From Alsobacter sp045348435 (GTDB lineage: Bacteria; Pseudomonadota; Alphaproteobacteria; Rhizobiales; Beijerinckiaceae), in assembly GCF_045348435.1 (NCBI RefSeq), contig NZ_CP157484.1, positions 1,798,001 to 1,862,000 of the forward strand: a stretch of DNA of 64,000 nt. The letters run 5' to 3'. This document shows positions 31,612 to 40,563 of this stretch, in pieces. The notes beneath the pieces are model-generated. The model ran no database searches. It saw nothing but the letters and a program-made list of their open reading frames with translations, and had not been told where the DNA came from. The position numbers and the translations under genes were made by a program. How positions within the stretch are numbered: position 1 is the stretch's first letter; each line of letters begins with the position of its first letter.

Positions 31612-31675
31612 GCGCGGTGGGAGGATGAGTCGGCAGCCTATACTCGCCTCCGTTGCTCCCGACGGTTCAATGGTT

Positions 31676-31955
31676 GCCCTCGCAGATGACGATGTCGAAG
31701 CGGCGCTGTCCGGCGTCGGCGGTGAGCTTTGAAAACCCGGTCGGAAGCGGCTCGCGCCGCTCAGCGCTGCGTTCGTGTAGGTCTCGACGATGGGCCGCCC
31801 TGCGCGTGCGCATACCGGCGGCAGACCTCGACCTGGTCCTCGGTCGACGCCTCGCTCTGGCGGTCGCTCGAATAGCGGGCGTAGATGACGGCGCGCATCG
31901 GCCCCGGATCGTGACATGACGGAGAAGGTTTATAGGTCGAGGGCCGCCAAGCCCG
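31676..31955 (-). pseudogene. Third serine-recombinase fragment (N-terminal part)
   Basis: On the minus strand from 31898 the text AVIYARYSSDRQSEASTEDQ matches the N-terminus of the recombinase at 29.5 kb. It shifts frame after HAQGG and resumes as IVETYTNAALSGASRFRPGF and LTADAGQRRFDIVICEG before homology ends at about 31676. The upstream bases to 31955 also match those before copy 1 (CCCCGGATCGT and AGGTTTATAG). Only about 75 codons remain. There is no gene in 31956-32026. Confidence 0.85.
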
Positions 31956-32026
31956 GAGTTCGACATGTTCGGCGGACCCGCGGCAGAGCCGATTTCAAAC
32001 GTGCAGGCTGTCGTCATCCTCGATGG

Positions 32027-33187
32027 TCAGGTGGATGGTAACCGCTGCCTGATGATGGCCGCATGGAAGCGTGCTCCATAGGGCAGGCCGTCGTCGTTGA
32101 AGTCATAAGCCGGGTTGTGCAAAGGCGGGGAGTTCTTGCCATTCCCAACAAGCACGAAGCAGCCGGGCACGTGCTCCAGGAATCGGGCGAAGTCCTCCGA
32201 GCCCGTCATCGGCTCTAGGCCAATCGAGACGTGCTCCGGCTCGAACACCGTCCCGGCGGCCGCCAAGGCTTCGTCCACCAGGGCAGCGTTGTTCAGCAGT
32301 GGTACGAATTCGCGCGTATAGGTTACCTCGGCGGCGACGTTGTAGGCCAGCGCCGTTCCCTCAGCGATGATGCGCAATTGCTTCTCGATCTCGGCACTGA
32401 TCTCCGATCGAAAGCTGCGGGCATCACCGAGGATTCGGGCGAGCCCCGGCAGGGCGTTGCGGGTGCCGTCGGTGATCAGCTCAGTCACCGATAAGACGCC
32501 GATGTCAGTCGGGCTCAGGCGTCGCGACGCGACCGTCTGGAGGTTCATCACCGTCGCGCAGGCGGCGACCAGCACCTCGTTGCCACAGTGGGGACGAGCG
32601 GCATGCCCGCCGACACCCTTCAGCACGATCTCGAAGTTGTCCTCAGCCGACATGATCGGCCCCACCCGGGTCTGGAAATGCGCAACAGGCAGACCTGGCA
32701 TGTTGTGCAGGCCATAGATCTCCTCAAACGGGAAGCGCTCCATCAGCCCATCCGCCAGCATGGCGAGCGCGCCTCTGCCCCATTCCTCGGCAGGCTGGAA
32801 GACAAAGCGCACTGTACCGTCGAAGCCCCCTTCCTCTGCGAGGAGCTTCGCGGCCCCCAGCAGCATGGCGGTGTGCCCGTCATGGCCGCAGGCGTGCATT
32901 GTGCCGGAATTTTGCGAGCGGTAGTCCTGTGTCCCTTGTTCGGTGATGCGCAGGGCATCCATGTCAGCCCGGAGCGCGATGACCCGGTTGCCGCCGCCGC
33001 GTTTGAGCGTGCCGACCACGCCGGTGCCACCCACGCCTTCGGCAACGTCATCGAGGCCGAACTCCCGCAGCTTGGCGGCCACGAAGGCGCCAGTGCGTTT
33101 CTCTTCGAAACCAAACTCAGGATGGGCGTGCAAATCACGCCGCCACGCGGTCATCTCCCGTGTGAGCGCGTCCAGATCGATGGCCAA
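32027..33187 (-). CDS. M20-family amidohydrolase (hippurate hydrolase / N-acyl-amino-acid type)
   Basis: 386 residues. The start codon is TTG at 33187, chosen because an AGGAG lies seven bases upstream and the protein begins MAIDLDALTREMTAWRRDLH as in the family. Metal-binding motifs are DLHAHPEFGFEE, MHACGHDGH (Cys100, His102), QPAEE (about 131-135), the GLHNMP histidine and the C-terminal GSEDFARF. Such enzymes hydrolyse N-acyl amino acids or amide bonds in the cytosol. The gene follows directly on a decayed N-carbamoyl-amino-acid hydrolase remnant and could have taken over part of its job in the island. Confidence 0.92.
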   Translation of the reverse strand: MAIDLDALTREMTAWRRDLHAHPEFGFEEKRTGAFVAAKLREFGLDDVAEGVGGTGVVGTLKRGGGNRVIALRADMDALRITEQGTQDYRSQNSGTMHACGHDGHTAMLLGAAKLLAEEGGFDGTVRFVFQPAEEWGRGALAMLADGLMERFPFEEIYGLHNMPGLPVAHFQTRVGPIMSAEDNFEIVLKGVGGHAARPHCGNEVLVAACATVMNLQTVASRRLSPTDIGVLSVTELITDGTRNALPGLARILGDARSFRSEISAEIEKQLRIIAEGTALAYNVAAEVTYTREFVPLLNNAALVDEALAAAGTVFEPEHVSIGLEPMTGSEDFARFLEHVPGCFVLVGNGKNSPPLHNPAYDFNDDGLPYGARFHAAIIRQRLPST

Positions 33188-33204
33188 GGATGTCTCCTTT
33201 CTGG

Positions 33205-33375
33205 AAAGCGAGGCGGGTGACGACGTCGCGCAAGATGTCGGCGGCCCAAGAGGTCGGCATCCGGCGTGTGCTCGCCTGGATTGTTACCGATGCTGCCGAT
33301 GCTCAGCATGAAGATCATGCCTGAGTGCGCGTTGCGGGCAACCATCTGGGCATCGGGGTCCACTCCTGAGGTCAC
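33205..33375 (-). pseudogene. C-terminal remnant of an N-carbamoyl-amino-acid hydrolase (HyuC/AmaB-type)
   Basis: On the minus strand the text SGVDPDAQMVARNAHSGMIF then SIGSIGNNPGEHTPDADLL matches the C-terminal block of M20 carbamoylases and allantoate/ureidopropionate hydrolases (family pattern SGAGHDA...GMIFVPS..GISHNP.E.T...D). One extra base then moves the continuation AADILRDVVTRLAF into the next frame. The N-terminal two-thirds is absent. From 33376 to 33540 I see no readable remnant. Confidence 0.55.
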
Positions 33376-33540
33376 CCGCTTCCACGCCCGTACGCGCTTT
33401 CGGGCGGCCCTCACCGTGGCTCGACGTCGAGGGCGCGGTTAGCCAGCTGCAGGACGCGCAGAAGAGCGCTTGCCGCGCGGCGGAGCTGGACGCTCCGCAG
33501 CTCCGCCCTCTGGCGACACAGGCGCCCTTGTCCCTGCCGC

Positions 33541-34989
33541 TCACTCCTTGATGGCGAACACGCGCGGGCTGAGCTGATCGAGCCTGCGGCCAGCCCAGTC
33601 GTGGCTAGGCGCGGCTGCGATGGCTTCGCTTTGGGCCCGTCGGAGCAGCTCGATATCCTCAGCGATGTCGAACTCAACGACCTCGCCCTCCTTCACCACT
33701 TGCCGGCCGTCGACATAGACGTCCCGGATCGCCCGGTCGTTGGCCGAGTAGACGAGGCTACGGATCGGCTCGTAGTCGGGCTGCATATAGGGGTTGCGCA
33801 TGTCGACGACCGAAAAATCCGCCTTGCAACCGGGCGCCAGCCGCCCGAGATCGGGCCGGCGGATCATGTCCGCGCCGGTCGCCGTCGCACCCATGAACAC
33901 GTCGTGGGTCGTGGAGGCCGTGAAGCTGCCGCCGATGATCCGCCCCGCGTAACAGGCCATCCGCATCTCATCGAGCATGTTGTGCGGGAAGCTGTCCGTG
34001 CCGATGCCGCATTGGATCCCGGCCTTCACGTAACGCGAGAGGGTGTTGAGCGCGATGCCGCGCCTCGCGAACACGACGGGGCAATGGGCCACCATGGCGC
34101 CGGAGTCGCGCAGTATTTCGAAGTCGTTGGCATGGGGATAGTGGATCCACGGGTGATCGTTGAGGAAGATGCAGTGCCCGATGATCGTATCGGGCCCCAG
34201 CGCGCCGATGCGGTCGAGCCATTCCACCGGAGTGGCGCCGTAGCGACGCACGATCTCCTGGAATTCGACGATGCTCTGCGCCGCGTGGATCTGGATGGGC
34301 TGGTTCCGCTCGCGGGCAGCCGCCAGAGCATCGCGGATCTGCCCTTCGGAGCATGTGTCGATCTGCGCCGGACCGAAGAAGCCAGTGATCCGGCCCGACG
34401 GATGCCGTGACGCCTTGTCGGCGATCTCGATCGCGTTCTTCAACGCCTTGTCGCCGGCGGCGTAATCGAGATCGTACTCGACCGAATGGCCATTGGTGGT
34501 CTTCCATGGACCGGATCGGAACATGCCCCACAGCACGGCGCGGATGCCGGTCTCGGCATATTCATCGGCCCAGCTGTCGCGCGGCCGGCCCAGATCGCAG
34601 ATCGTCGTCACGCCACTCTTCAGGAGTTCGGATACGGCTACTCGCAGGCAAGGGCGCGTGTATTCCTTGCCGACCTGGAACACCGGCATGAACTCGTAGA
34701 GCGAGCTCTGCCCGAGCTTGGGCGAGCCCAACTCCTCCAGCATCCCCTTCCAGCCGGGTTCGTGCCCGGGATGGCTGTGAATGTCGACGAAGCCGGGGAT
34801 GATCATCCGGTCGCGGGCGTCGATCTCCTGCGTCGCCGGCCCGTCATAGCCCTTGCCGACATGCACGATGTCCTGACCCGAAAACGCGAAATCGGCGCCG
34901 CGCAGATAGACGTGGGATTTGGCGGCCTGGTCCCAGGCGACCAGCCAATCGCAGTTGCGGAAAACAGTGACGCCGGCGGTTTCGCTCAT
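33541..34989 (-). CDS. Amidohydrolase-superfamily protein, TRZ/ATZ (chlorohydrolase/deaminase) type
   Basis: 482 residues from the ATG at 34989. The metal site motif is GFVDIHSHPGHEPG (His71, His73); IHAAQSIVEFQ, GHCIFLNDHPW and GIGTDSFPHNMLDE supply further histidines and the catalytic aspartate. The C-terminus returns to the small beta domain (GCKADFSVVDMRNPYMQP). The superfamily removes amino, chloro or amide groups from heterocycles and related molecules. With a hydantoinase, racemase and amino-acid transporters nearby, a nitrogen-heterocycle or cyclic amide substrate is plausible. It is divergent from the flavoenzyme gene at 35147. Confidence 0.88.
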   Translation of the reverse strand: MSETAGVTVFRNCDWLVAWDQAAKSHVYLRGADFAFSGQDIVHVGKGYDGPATQEIDARDRMIIPGFVDIHSHPGHEPGWKGMLEELGSPKLGQSSLYEFMPVFQVGKEYTRPCLRVAVSELLKSGVTTICDLGRPRDSWADEYAETGIRAVLWGMFRSGPWKTTNGHSVEYDLDYAAGDKALKNAIEIADKASRHPSGRITGFFGPAQIDTCSEGQIRDALAAARERNQPIQIHAAQSIVEFQEIVRRYGATPVEWLDRIGALGPDTIIGHCIFLNDHPWIHYPHANDFEILRDSGAMVAHCPVVFARRGIALNTLSRYVKAGIQCGIGTDSFPHNMLDEMRMACYAGRIIGGSFTASTTHDVFMGATATGADMIRRPDLGRLAPGCKADFSVVDMRNPYMQPDYEPIRSLVYSANDRAIRDVYVDGRQVVKEGEVVEFDIAEDIELLRRAQSEAIAAAPSHDWAGRRLDQLSPRVFAIKE

Positions 34990-35146
34990 CGGAGTTCCGT
35001 TGTTCGATGGTGTGAAAAGACCCGGTGCGGCGCCGCCCTGCGGGACACCCCGTGGCGGATCGCCATGGGCTCGGCCCTGAGCTTCAAGCCCACGCCCGCA
35101 GCGGCGCCCATGGCTGAGACGGCCAATGTGCACCTATAGTGGTGTT

Positions 35147-36442
35147 ATGACCGAATACATTGATTCCTACTACTCCCGCACGCGCCGTCCGTCGTCCTTG
35201 CGGCCGTCTTTGACCGGGGTCGTCGATGTGGACGTGGCGATCGTCGGGGGCGGGCTCGCTGGGCTGACCGCCGCAATCGAACTGGTCCGCGCCGGTCGGA
35301 GCGTCGCCATTCTGGAGGCCCAGCGCATTGGCTGGGGAGCCTCGGGCCGCAATGGCGGCTTCGTCGGGCCTGGCTACGCCACGAGCCTCTCCCACATCGC
35401 GCTGATGGCCGGCCGGGAGGCGGCGCATGAGTTGTATCGCCTCTCCATCGAAGGCGTCCGGATCGTCGAGGACAACCTCTCCGCGCTCGGCTCGACCGAC
35501 AATGTCGCGACCTATGGCACGATGAGCGTGATGCGCCACGCCGCCGCCCCCGCCCTGAAGGCCCGGCAGGAGCAGATGGCGCGCGACTTTGGTTACGCGC
35601 TGGAGTTCCGCGATCGTGAGCAGGTTCGCGGCGTGCTGCGATCGACCAAGTATCACGAAGCGTTGTTCGATCCTCAGGCGTTCCATTTTCATCCGCTCGA
35701 TTACGCGCTGTCCCTGGCTTCCGGATGCGAAGCGCTGGGCGCGCAGATCTTCGAAGGCTCGCCGGTGATCGGCGCAAACCTGGATGGCGCGACCAAGGTG
35801 CTGCAAACGTCCGGAGGGCGGATCGAGGCGCGCGACGTGGTGTTCGCGACGGGAGGCTATACGGGGGACGTGTCGCCGCGCTTGCGCCGCGCGATGCTGC
35901 CGATCGCCACCTATGTGCTGCTGACGGAGCCTGCCCCGGAGCGGATCGCCAACGTCATCGGCGTGCCCTACGCCATCAGCGATAACCGGCGGGCTGGCGA
36001 CTACTATCGCATCGTGGATGGCGGTCGCAGGCTCCTCTGGGGCGGGCGCATCACGACGCGCACCAGCGAGCCGGCGCGATTGGCCGAGATGCTGCGGGCC
36101 ACCATGGTGTCGACCTATCCGAGTCTCGCGGGGATCGGCGTCGACGCAGCCTGGTCGGGGCTGATGGCGTATGCCCGCCACCTCATGCCGATGATCGGGC
36201 AAACCACGCCACACGTCTGGCACTGCTTCGGTTTCGGCGGGCACGGCCTCAACACCACCGCCGTCGGCGGGCGGGTCGTCGCCGAAGGCATTCTGGGCGC
36301 AAGCGACCGCTACAAGCTTTTCGCGCCGTTCGGGCTGAACTGGGCCGGCGGCCCGGTCGGCGCCGCTGTGGCGCAGATGACCTACTGGACCTACCAGGCC
36401 ATGGATTTCGCCAAGGAATTCCGGGCGGCGCGAGCTGGCTGA
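35147..36442 (+). CDS. FAD-dependent amine/amino-acid oxidoreductase (DAO family, PuuB-like)
   Basis: 431 residues from the ATG at 35147. The N-terminal FAD Rossmann motif is VAIVGGGLAGLTAAIELVRAG with ILEAQRIGWGASGRNGG after it. The second FAD-contact region and CFGFGGHGLNTTAVGG near the end complete the DAO fold. The start with a tyrosine-rich EYIDSYY and the NGGF loop resembles gamma-glutamylputrescine oxidoreductases. It oxidises a C-N bond, releasing an aldehyde or keto acid and ammonia. Its stop lies 25 bases from the convergent aapM stop. An earlier ATG at 35126 has no ribosome site. Confidence 0.9.
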   Translation: MTEYIDSYYSRTRRPSSLRPSLTGVVDVDVAIVGGGLAGLTAAIELVRAGRSVAILEAQRIGWGASGRNGGFVGPGYATSLSHIALMAGREAAHELYRLSIEGVRIVEDNLSALGSTDNVATYGTMSVMRHAAAPALKARQEQMARDFGYALEFRDREQVRGVLRSTKYHEALFDPQAFHFHPLDYALSLASGCEALGAQIFEGSPVIGANLDGATKVLQTSGGRIEARDVVFATGGYTGDVSPRLRRAMLPIATYVLLTEPAPERIANVIGVPYAISDNRRAGDYYRIVDGGRRLLWGGRITTRTSEPARLAEMLRATMVSTYPSLAGIGVDAAWSGLMAYARHLMPMIGQTTPHVWHCFGFGGHGLNTTAVGGRVVAEGILGASDRYKLFAPFGLNWAGGPVGAAVAQMTYWTYQAMDFAKEFRAARAG

Positions 36443-36467
36443 TCCAGCCGGCGACGCAAGGGCGGCG

Positions 36468-37553
36468 CTAGTCGAACCCCGTTCTCAGCCTGCGCTCGAG
36501 ATAGCGGCTATAGGCGCCCATTCCGTACGAGAACACGAGGTAGATCGTGGCCGCGAACAGATAGCCTTCCAGCACGGCGGCGCCGACCCATTCCGGGTCG
36601 AGCATCGCGGTGCGGACCGTCGACAGGAAGTCGAGCAGGCCGATGATCGTCACGAGTGTCGTGTCCTGGAAGAAGCCGATCGAGATGTTGACCAGCGGCG
36701 GGATGACGATCTTGAGGGCCGGCGGCAGCACGATGAGCCGCATCGCCTGCCAGTAGTGCAGCCCCAGAGACGCCGCAGCCTCGTACTGGCCGCGCGGAAT
36801 GGCCTGAAGCCCGCCACGCACCGCTTCCGCGATATAGGCGCCCGCGAAGATGATGATCGCGACCTGGGCGCGGAGCAGCTTGTCGACGGTCACGCCGGTC
36901 GGCATGAACAACGGCAGCATCACGGTGGCCATGAACAGGATCGAGATCAGCGGCACGCCGCGGATGACCTCGATAAAGAACACCGCGATGACGCGGATGG
37001 CCGGCAGCTTCGACGCTCGCGCCAAAGCGAGCACGACGCCAAGCGGAAAGCCCAGCGCCAAGCCCACGGCGGTGAGGATGAAGGAGAGCGGCAGGCCGCT
37101 CCATTGTGTCGTTGGAATTGGCTTTAGCCCAAAGGCGCCGCCGGCGATCAACACCATGCCGGCGACCAGAGCGAACGCCCAGACGGCCAGGAGCCAACGC
37201 CCCCAGAACCGCGGGATCATCGAGACGCCGATCGCGACAAAGAACACCGCCATCGCGAGGGCAGGACGCCAGTGCTCGTCATAGGGGTAGACGCCGAAGA
37301 TCATGAAGCGCGCTTTGGCGGCCAGGAACGGCAGGCAGATCCCGCTTCCGGCGCGGCAGATCGCGCCGCCCCCTTCCGCGACGGCGCGCGTCACCGCCCA
37401 TCCCCAGGCGGCCTTGGCGACGATCCAGAACAGCCAAAGGCAGACGATCGTGATCACCGCGTTGAGCGGCGTGCCGAAGAGCGGCTGAACGGAGCGTTGA
37501 AAGAAGCCGGGCTTGGGCGGCGGCGCGGTCGCCATGAGTTCGGTCTGCGACAT
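36468..37553 (-). CDS. aapM: General L-amino-acid ABC transporter permease AapM-like
   Basis: 361 residues. The N-terminus has a long non-conserved part with two to three membrane helices (ITIVCLWLFWIVAKAAW, RWLLAVWAFALVAGMVLI). The conserved HAA-transporter permease core follows: EVIRGVPLISILFM, then the EAA loop EAVRGGLQAIPRGQYEAAAS and GFFQDTTLVTIIGLLD. This architecture is that of AapM of the rhizobial general amino-acid permease. It starts three bases after the aapQ stop. The ATPase gene aapP, which normally follows, is absent: the next gene is the convergent flavoenzyme. Confidence 0.92.
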   Translation of the reverse strand: MSQTELMATAPPPKPGFFQRSVQPLFGTPLNAVITIVCLWLFWIVAKAAWGWAVTRAVAEGGGAICRAGSGICLPFLAAKARFMIFGVYPYDEHWRPALAMAVFFVAIGVSMIPRFWGRWLLAVWAFALVAGMVLIAGGAFGLKPIPTTQWSGLPLSFILTAVGLALGFPLGVVLALARASKLPAIRVIAVFFIEVIRGVPLISILFMATVMLPLFMPTGVTVDKLLRAQVAIIIFAGAYIAEAVRGGLQAIPRGQYEAAASLGLHYWQAMRLIVLPPALKIVIPPLVNISIGFFQDTTLVTIIGLLDFLSTVRTAMLDPEWVGAAVLEGYLFAATIYLVFSYGMGAYSRYLERRLRTGFD

Positions 37554-37556
37554 GGC

Positions 37557-38708
37557 TCAACGCTCCTTCAGCGCGACGCGGGCGTTGTACCAGTTCATGA
37601 AGAGCGAGATCGTGATCGAAATGCTGAGGTAGACCAACATCATGATCGCGATCCCTTCGACCGCCTGACCGGTCTGGTTCATGGTCGTATTGGTCACGAG
37701 GACGAGGTCGGGATATCCGATGGCGGTCGCGAGCGAGGAGTTCTTGAACAGGCTGAGATAGGCGCTGGTCAGCGGCGGGATGATCACCCGCAGCGCCTGC
37801 GGCAGAACCACGAGCCGCAACGCCATGCCGCGATCGAGCCCAAGCGACTTCGTGGCGTCCCATTGCCCCCTGCTCACCGAGAGAATGCCGGAGCGCACCG
37901 TCTCGGCGATGCCGGCCGATGCCGAGAGGGTCAGACCCATCAGAAGCGCGGTGAACTCGGGCTTGAGATGCGCGCCTCCGGCAAGCCGGAAGCGGCCCTT
38001 CTCCGGGTACTCGATCGTGATTTCCGGCTGGAAGACCAACACGGCCACGAGCGCCGGCCCGAGCAGGGCGAGCAACACCCAAGGCCACATCCGCCTTGAC
38101 GCGCCGGTGGACACGCGCTGCGCAATCATGCGCCGGCGAACGGCTACGGCCAAAACTGCGCCTATGATGAGCGCGAGCAGCACCTTGGTGTGTGCTGGCG
38201 TCCAGTTCATCGCCGGGATGGTGACGCCGCTGTTCGAGATGAACACATGCGGCATTAACGCGATGGCGTCGCGCACGGGCGGCAGCAAATTCACGATCAG
38301 CCCGTACCAGAGAAACAGGTACAAAAGCAGCGGAACGTTGCGCAGCGCCTCGACATAGACGAAGGCCAGCGCCCTCAGCAGCGGATTGCCAGACAGGCGC
38401 GCGACGCCGACGATGACGCCAAGGATCGTCGCGAACACAACCGCGAGCGCAGACACGAAGATCGTGTTGAGTATGCCGGTCAGCAACGCCCGGGCGAAAC
38501 TGTCGGTCGGCTTGTAGTCGATGAAGCTCGGACTGATCACAAAGCCAGCTTCGCGGCCCAGGAATCCAAACCCGGTGACGATGTTCTGCTCGGCGAGCTT
38601 TTGCGACACGTTCGCGGCCAGATACCACGCCATGCTGGCGACGAACGCGACCGCCAGCACCTGATACAGGATGGCGCGCACGCGCAGGTCGTAGAACAGT
38701 CGCGTCAT
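37557..38708 (-). CDS. aapQ: General L-amino-acid ABC transporter permease AapQ-like
   Basis: 383 residues with the AapQ layout: membrane helices at both ends and a large central periplasmic insert (PPVRDAIALMPHVFISNSGV). The EAA loop reads ETVRSGILSVSRGQWDATKS, followed by SLFKNSSLATAIGYPDLV. Together with AapM it would form the channel for broad-range amino-acid import. It lies between aapJ (108-base gap) and aapM (3-base gap) on the minus strand. No internal lesions are seen. Confidence 0.92.
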   Translation of the reverse strand: MTRLFYDLRVRAILYQVLAVAFVASMAWYLAANVSQKLAEQNIVTGFGFLGREAGFVISPSFIDYKPTDSFARALLTGILNTIFVSALAVVFATILGVIVGVARLSGNPLLRALAFVYVEALRNVPLLLYLFLWYGLIVNLLPPVRDAIALMPHVFISNSGVTIPAMNWTPAHTKVLLALIIGAVLAVAVRRRMIAQRVSTGASRRMWPWVLLALLGPALVAVLVFQPEITIEYPEKGRFRLAGGAHLKPEFTALLMGLTLSASAGIAETVRSGILSVSRGQWDATKSLGLDRGMALRLVVLPQALRVIIPPLTSAYLSLFKNSSLATAIGYPDLVLVTNTTMNQTGQAVEGIAIMMLVYLSISITISLFMNWYNARVALKER

Positions 38709-38816
38709 CGCGGCGTGCTCGCTGGTCAGGATTGAGACTGGAAAGCGCGGGCAGGCGGCAAGCGAGCCGCCTGCCTGCAGGATCGATCAGGCCAGGTCAG
38801 GGGTGAGGCGGCCGGC

Positions 38817-39854
38817 TTACCGGAAGGGCGGCGAATAGAGCAGGCCGCCTTCGGTCCAGAGCTTGTTCGGCCCACGCGAGAGACCGATCGGGGTGTCCGG
38901 ACCGACGTTGCGGTCGAACATCTCGGCATAGTTGCCGACGCCCTTGATCACGTTGTAGGCCCATTTCGGATCGAGCCCGAGCATCTTGCCGAGGTCGCCG
39001 TTGACGCCCAGCAAACGCTGCACTTCGGGATCCTTGCTGGTCAGGAAGGTATCGACATTGGCGCGCGTGATCTTCAACTCTTCCGCCGCCACCATCGCGA
39101 AGAACGACCAGGTGACAATGTCGCGCCAATTGGCGTCGTTCTGCCGGACCACCGGCGCCAGCGGCTCCTTCGATATCGTCTCAGGCAGGATCACGTGATC
39201 CTTGGGATTTGGCGCAACCGCGCGAACAGAAGCGAGGTCGGAGCGGTCCGTCGTGATCGCGTCGCAGCGGCCGGTGAAGTAGGCGTTCCGCCACTCGTCC
39301 GAATTTTCGAACACCACTGCCTCGTACTTGATGTTGCGAGGCCGGAAATAGTCTTCAAGATTCTGCTGCGTTGTCGTGCCGGGCAGCACGCAAACCACCG
39401 CGCTGCCGAGTTCGCCTGCGCTTTTCACATTGAGCTTGGCCGGGACCATGATCCCCTGGCCGTCGTAGAAGACAATCGGTCCGAAATCGAGCCCGAGCGA
39501 ATTGTCGCGCGAGAAGGTCCATGTGGTCTGGCGCGAGAGAAGATCGACCTCGCCGGATTGCAGCCCCTGGAAGCGCACGTTGGTGCTGAGGGGGACCGAC
39601 TCGACTTTGTCCGGATCGCCGAACACCGCGGCCGAGACCGCGCGGCAGACATCCTGGTCAAACCCGCGTCGCACGCCCTTGTCGTCCGCGAAGGAGAACC
39701 CGGCCGCAACGGGCGAGACGCCGCACAGCACCTTGCCGCGCTTCTTGACGGCGTCGAGCGTGGCCTGCGCCTGAGCGGGCGCGGATGCCAACAATCCCAA
39801 ACCGAGCGCGATACCAATGCCTGCGGCCAGCCTATACGGCTTGAATTTCTTCAT
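38817..39854 (-). CDS. aapJ: General L-amino-acid-binding periplasmic protein AapJ-like
   Basis: 345 residues from the ATG at 39854, which follows a strong AGGGAGGAT ribosome site. A signal peptide (KKFKPYRLAAGIGIALGLGLLASAPAQAQ) leads into an SBP_bac_3 domain with RGKVLCGVSPVAAGFSF, LSRQTTWTFSRDN and the C-terminal GLSRGPNKLWTEGGLLYSPPFR, typical of AapJ. It binds amino acids in the periplasm and delivers them to AapQM. A longer frame to 39884 adds an unlikely leader. Confidence 0.93.
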   Translation of the reverse strand: MKKFKPYRLAAGIGIALGLGLLASAPAQAQATLDAVKKRGKVLCGVSPVAAGFSFADDKGVRRGFDQDVCRAVSAAVFGDPDKVESVPLSTNVRFQGLQSGEVDLLSRQTTWTFSRDNSLGLDFGPIVFYDGQGIMVPAKLNVKSAGELGSAVVCVLPGTTTQQNLEDYFRPRNIKYEAVVFENSDEWRNAYFTGRCDAITTDRSDLASVRAVAPNPKDHVILPETISKEPLAPVVRQNDANWRDIVTWSFFAMVAAEELKITRANVDTFLTSKDPEVQRLLGVNGDLGKMLGLDPKWAYNVIKGVGNYAEMFDRNVGPDTPIGLSRGPNKLWTEGGLLYSPPFR

Positions 39855-40036
39855 GAAGATCCTCCCTGCACGGGGCTGAAACACCCCGCTGTGCCGTTGA
39901 AGCTATAGCAGCTTGAGGGTCCCGACAATTCGCGAGCGCGTGTTGAGCGTAGCATTCGCGCCAGTGTCTTCAGCCACCCCGAGGCGGCTTCGGGCGCTAT
40001 CGAAACGCGCCGACCGACCGCCGGATTCGGCTAAGC

Positions 40037-40059
40037 TTGACACGGAATACGTGTTGTAT
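40037..40059 (+). promoter_or_regulatory. Candidate operator ATAC-N5-GTAT with TTGACA in front
   Basis: ATAC (40047-40050) and GTAT (40056-40059) form a perfect inverted repeat with five bases between, just after TTGACA (40037-40042). The same palindrome with the same spacing lies at 50793-50805 next to a GntR-FCD gene, whose family binds this kind of short palindrome. It lies in the 272-base gap between aapJ and the VOC gene, which otherwise shows nothing. Confidence 0.5.
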
Positions 40060-40126
40060 ACCGTCGAAATTATCCCGCGAGCGGGGGCTGGTTGGCGACG
40101 CTCCCGACGGACCAAAAGGCTGAACG

Positions 40127-40519
40127 ATGACGTCTTCTAACCGGCCACCCCACTCCGCGACTGAAAAGCTGATCAGCTTTCTTTATTATCGTGATCTGCC
40201 GGCCGCGATGCGCTTCTACGAAGATGTTCTCGGCCTGACGCTCGAGATCGATCAGGGCTGGTCAAAAATCTACCGGGTTACAGCTAACGGGTACATTGGA
40301 CTCGTCGACGAAAGCCGCGGCAGCCATCGGGCGAACAACATCAAGCCGGTGCAAATTTGCATGCGCGTCGCCGACGTCGACGCATGGTACGCTTATATCC
40401 GCAGCGTCGGACCTTCAGGCCTTCGCGAACCGCGCAGCAATGCCGCACTCAAGATCCGCGCCTTCGTGTTCGACGATCCTGAAGGCTACCAGCTCGAAAT
40501 CCAGTCCTCGCTCGCTTGA
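40127..40519 (+). CDS. VOC-superfamily (glyoxalase/bleomycin-resistance-like) protein
   Basis: 130 residues. Two beta-alpha-beta-beta-beta modules are visible: ISFLYYRDLPAAMRFYEDVL and VQICMRVADVDAWYAYI, closing with FVFDDPEGYQLEIQSS, where the glutamate is a usual metal ligand. It could be a metal enzyme such as a lyase, isomerase or dioxygenase, or a binding protein. It is the first gene of the run that continues into the Dpp-type transporter, and so may act on the transported compound. Substrate unknown. Confidence 0.85.
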   Translation: MTSSNRPPHSATEKLISFLYYRDLPAAMRFYEDVLGLTLEIDQGWSKIYRVTANGYIGLVDESRGSHRANNIKPVQICMRVADVDAWYAYIRSVGPSGLREPRSNAALKIRAFVFDDPEGYQLEIQSSLA

Positions 40520-40563
40520 GCGGGCTTTCAAAACAACCGGACCATGCGCAGGGGAGCGATCGA

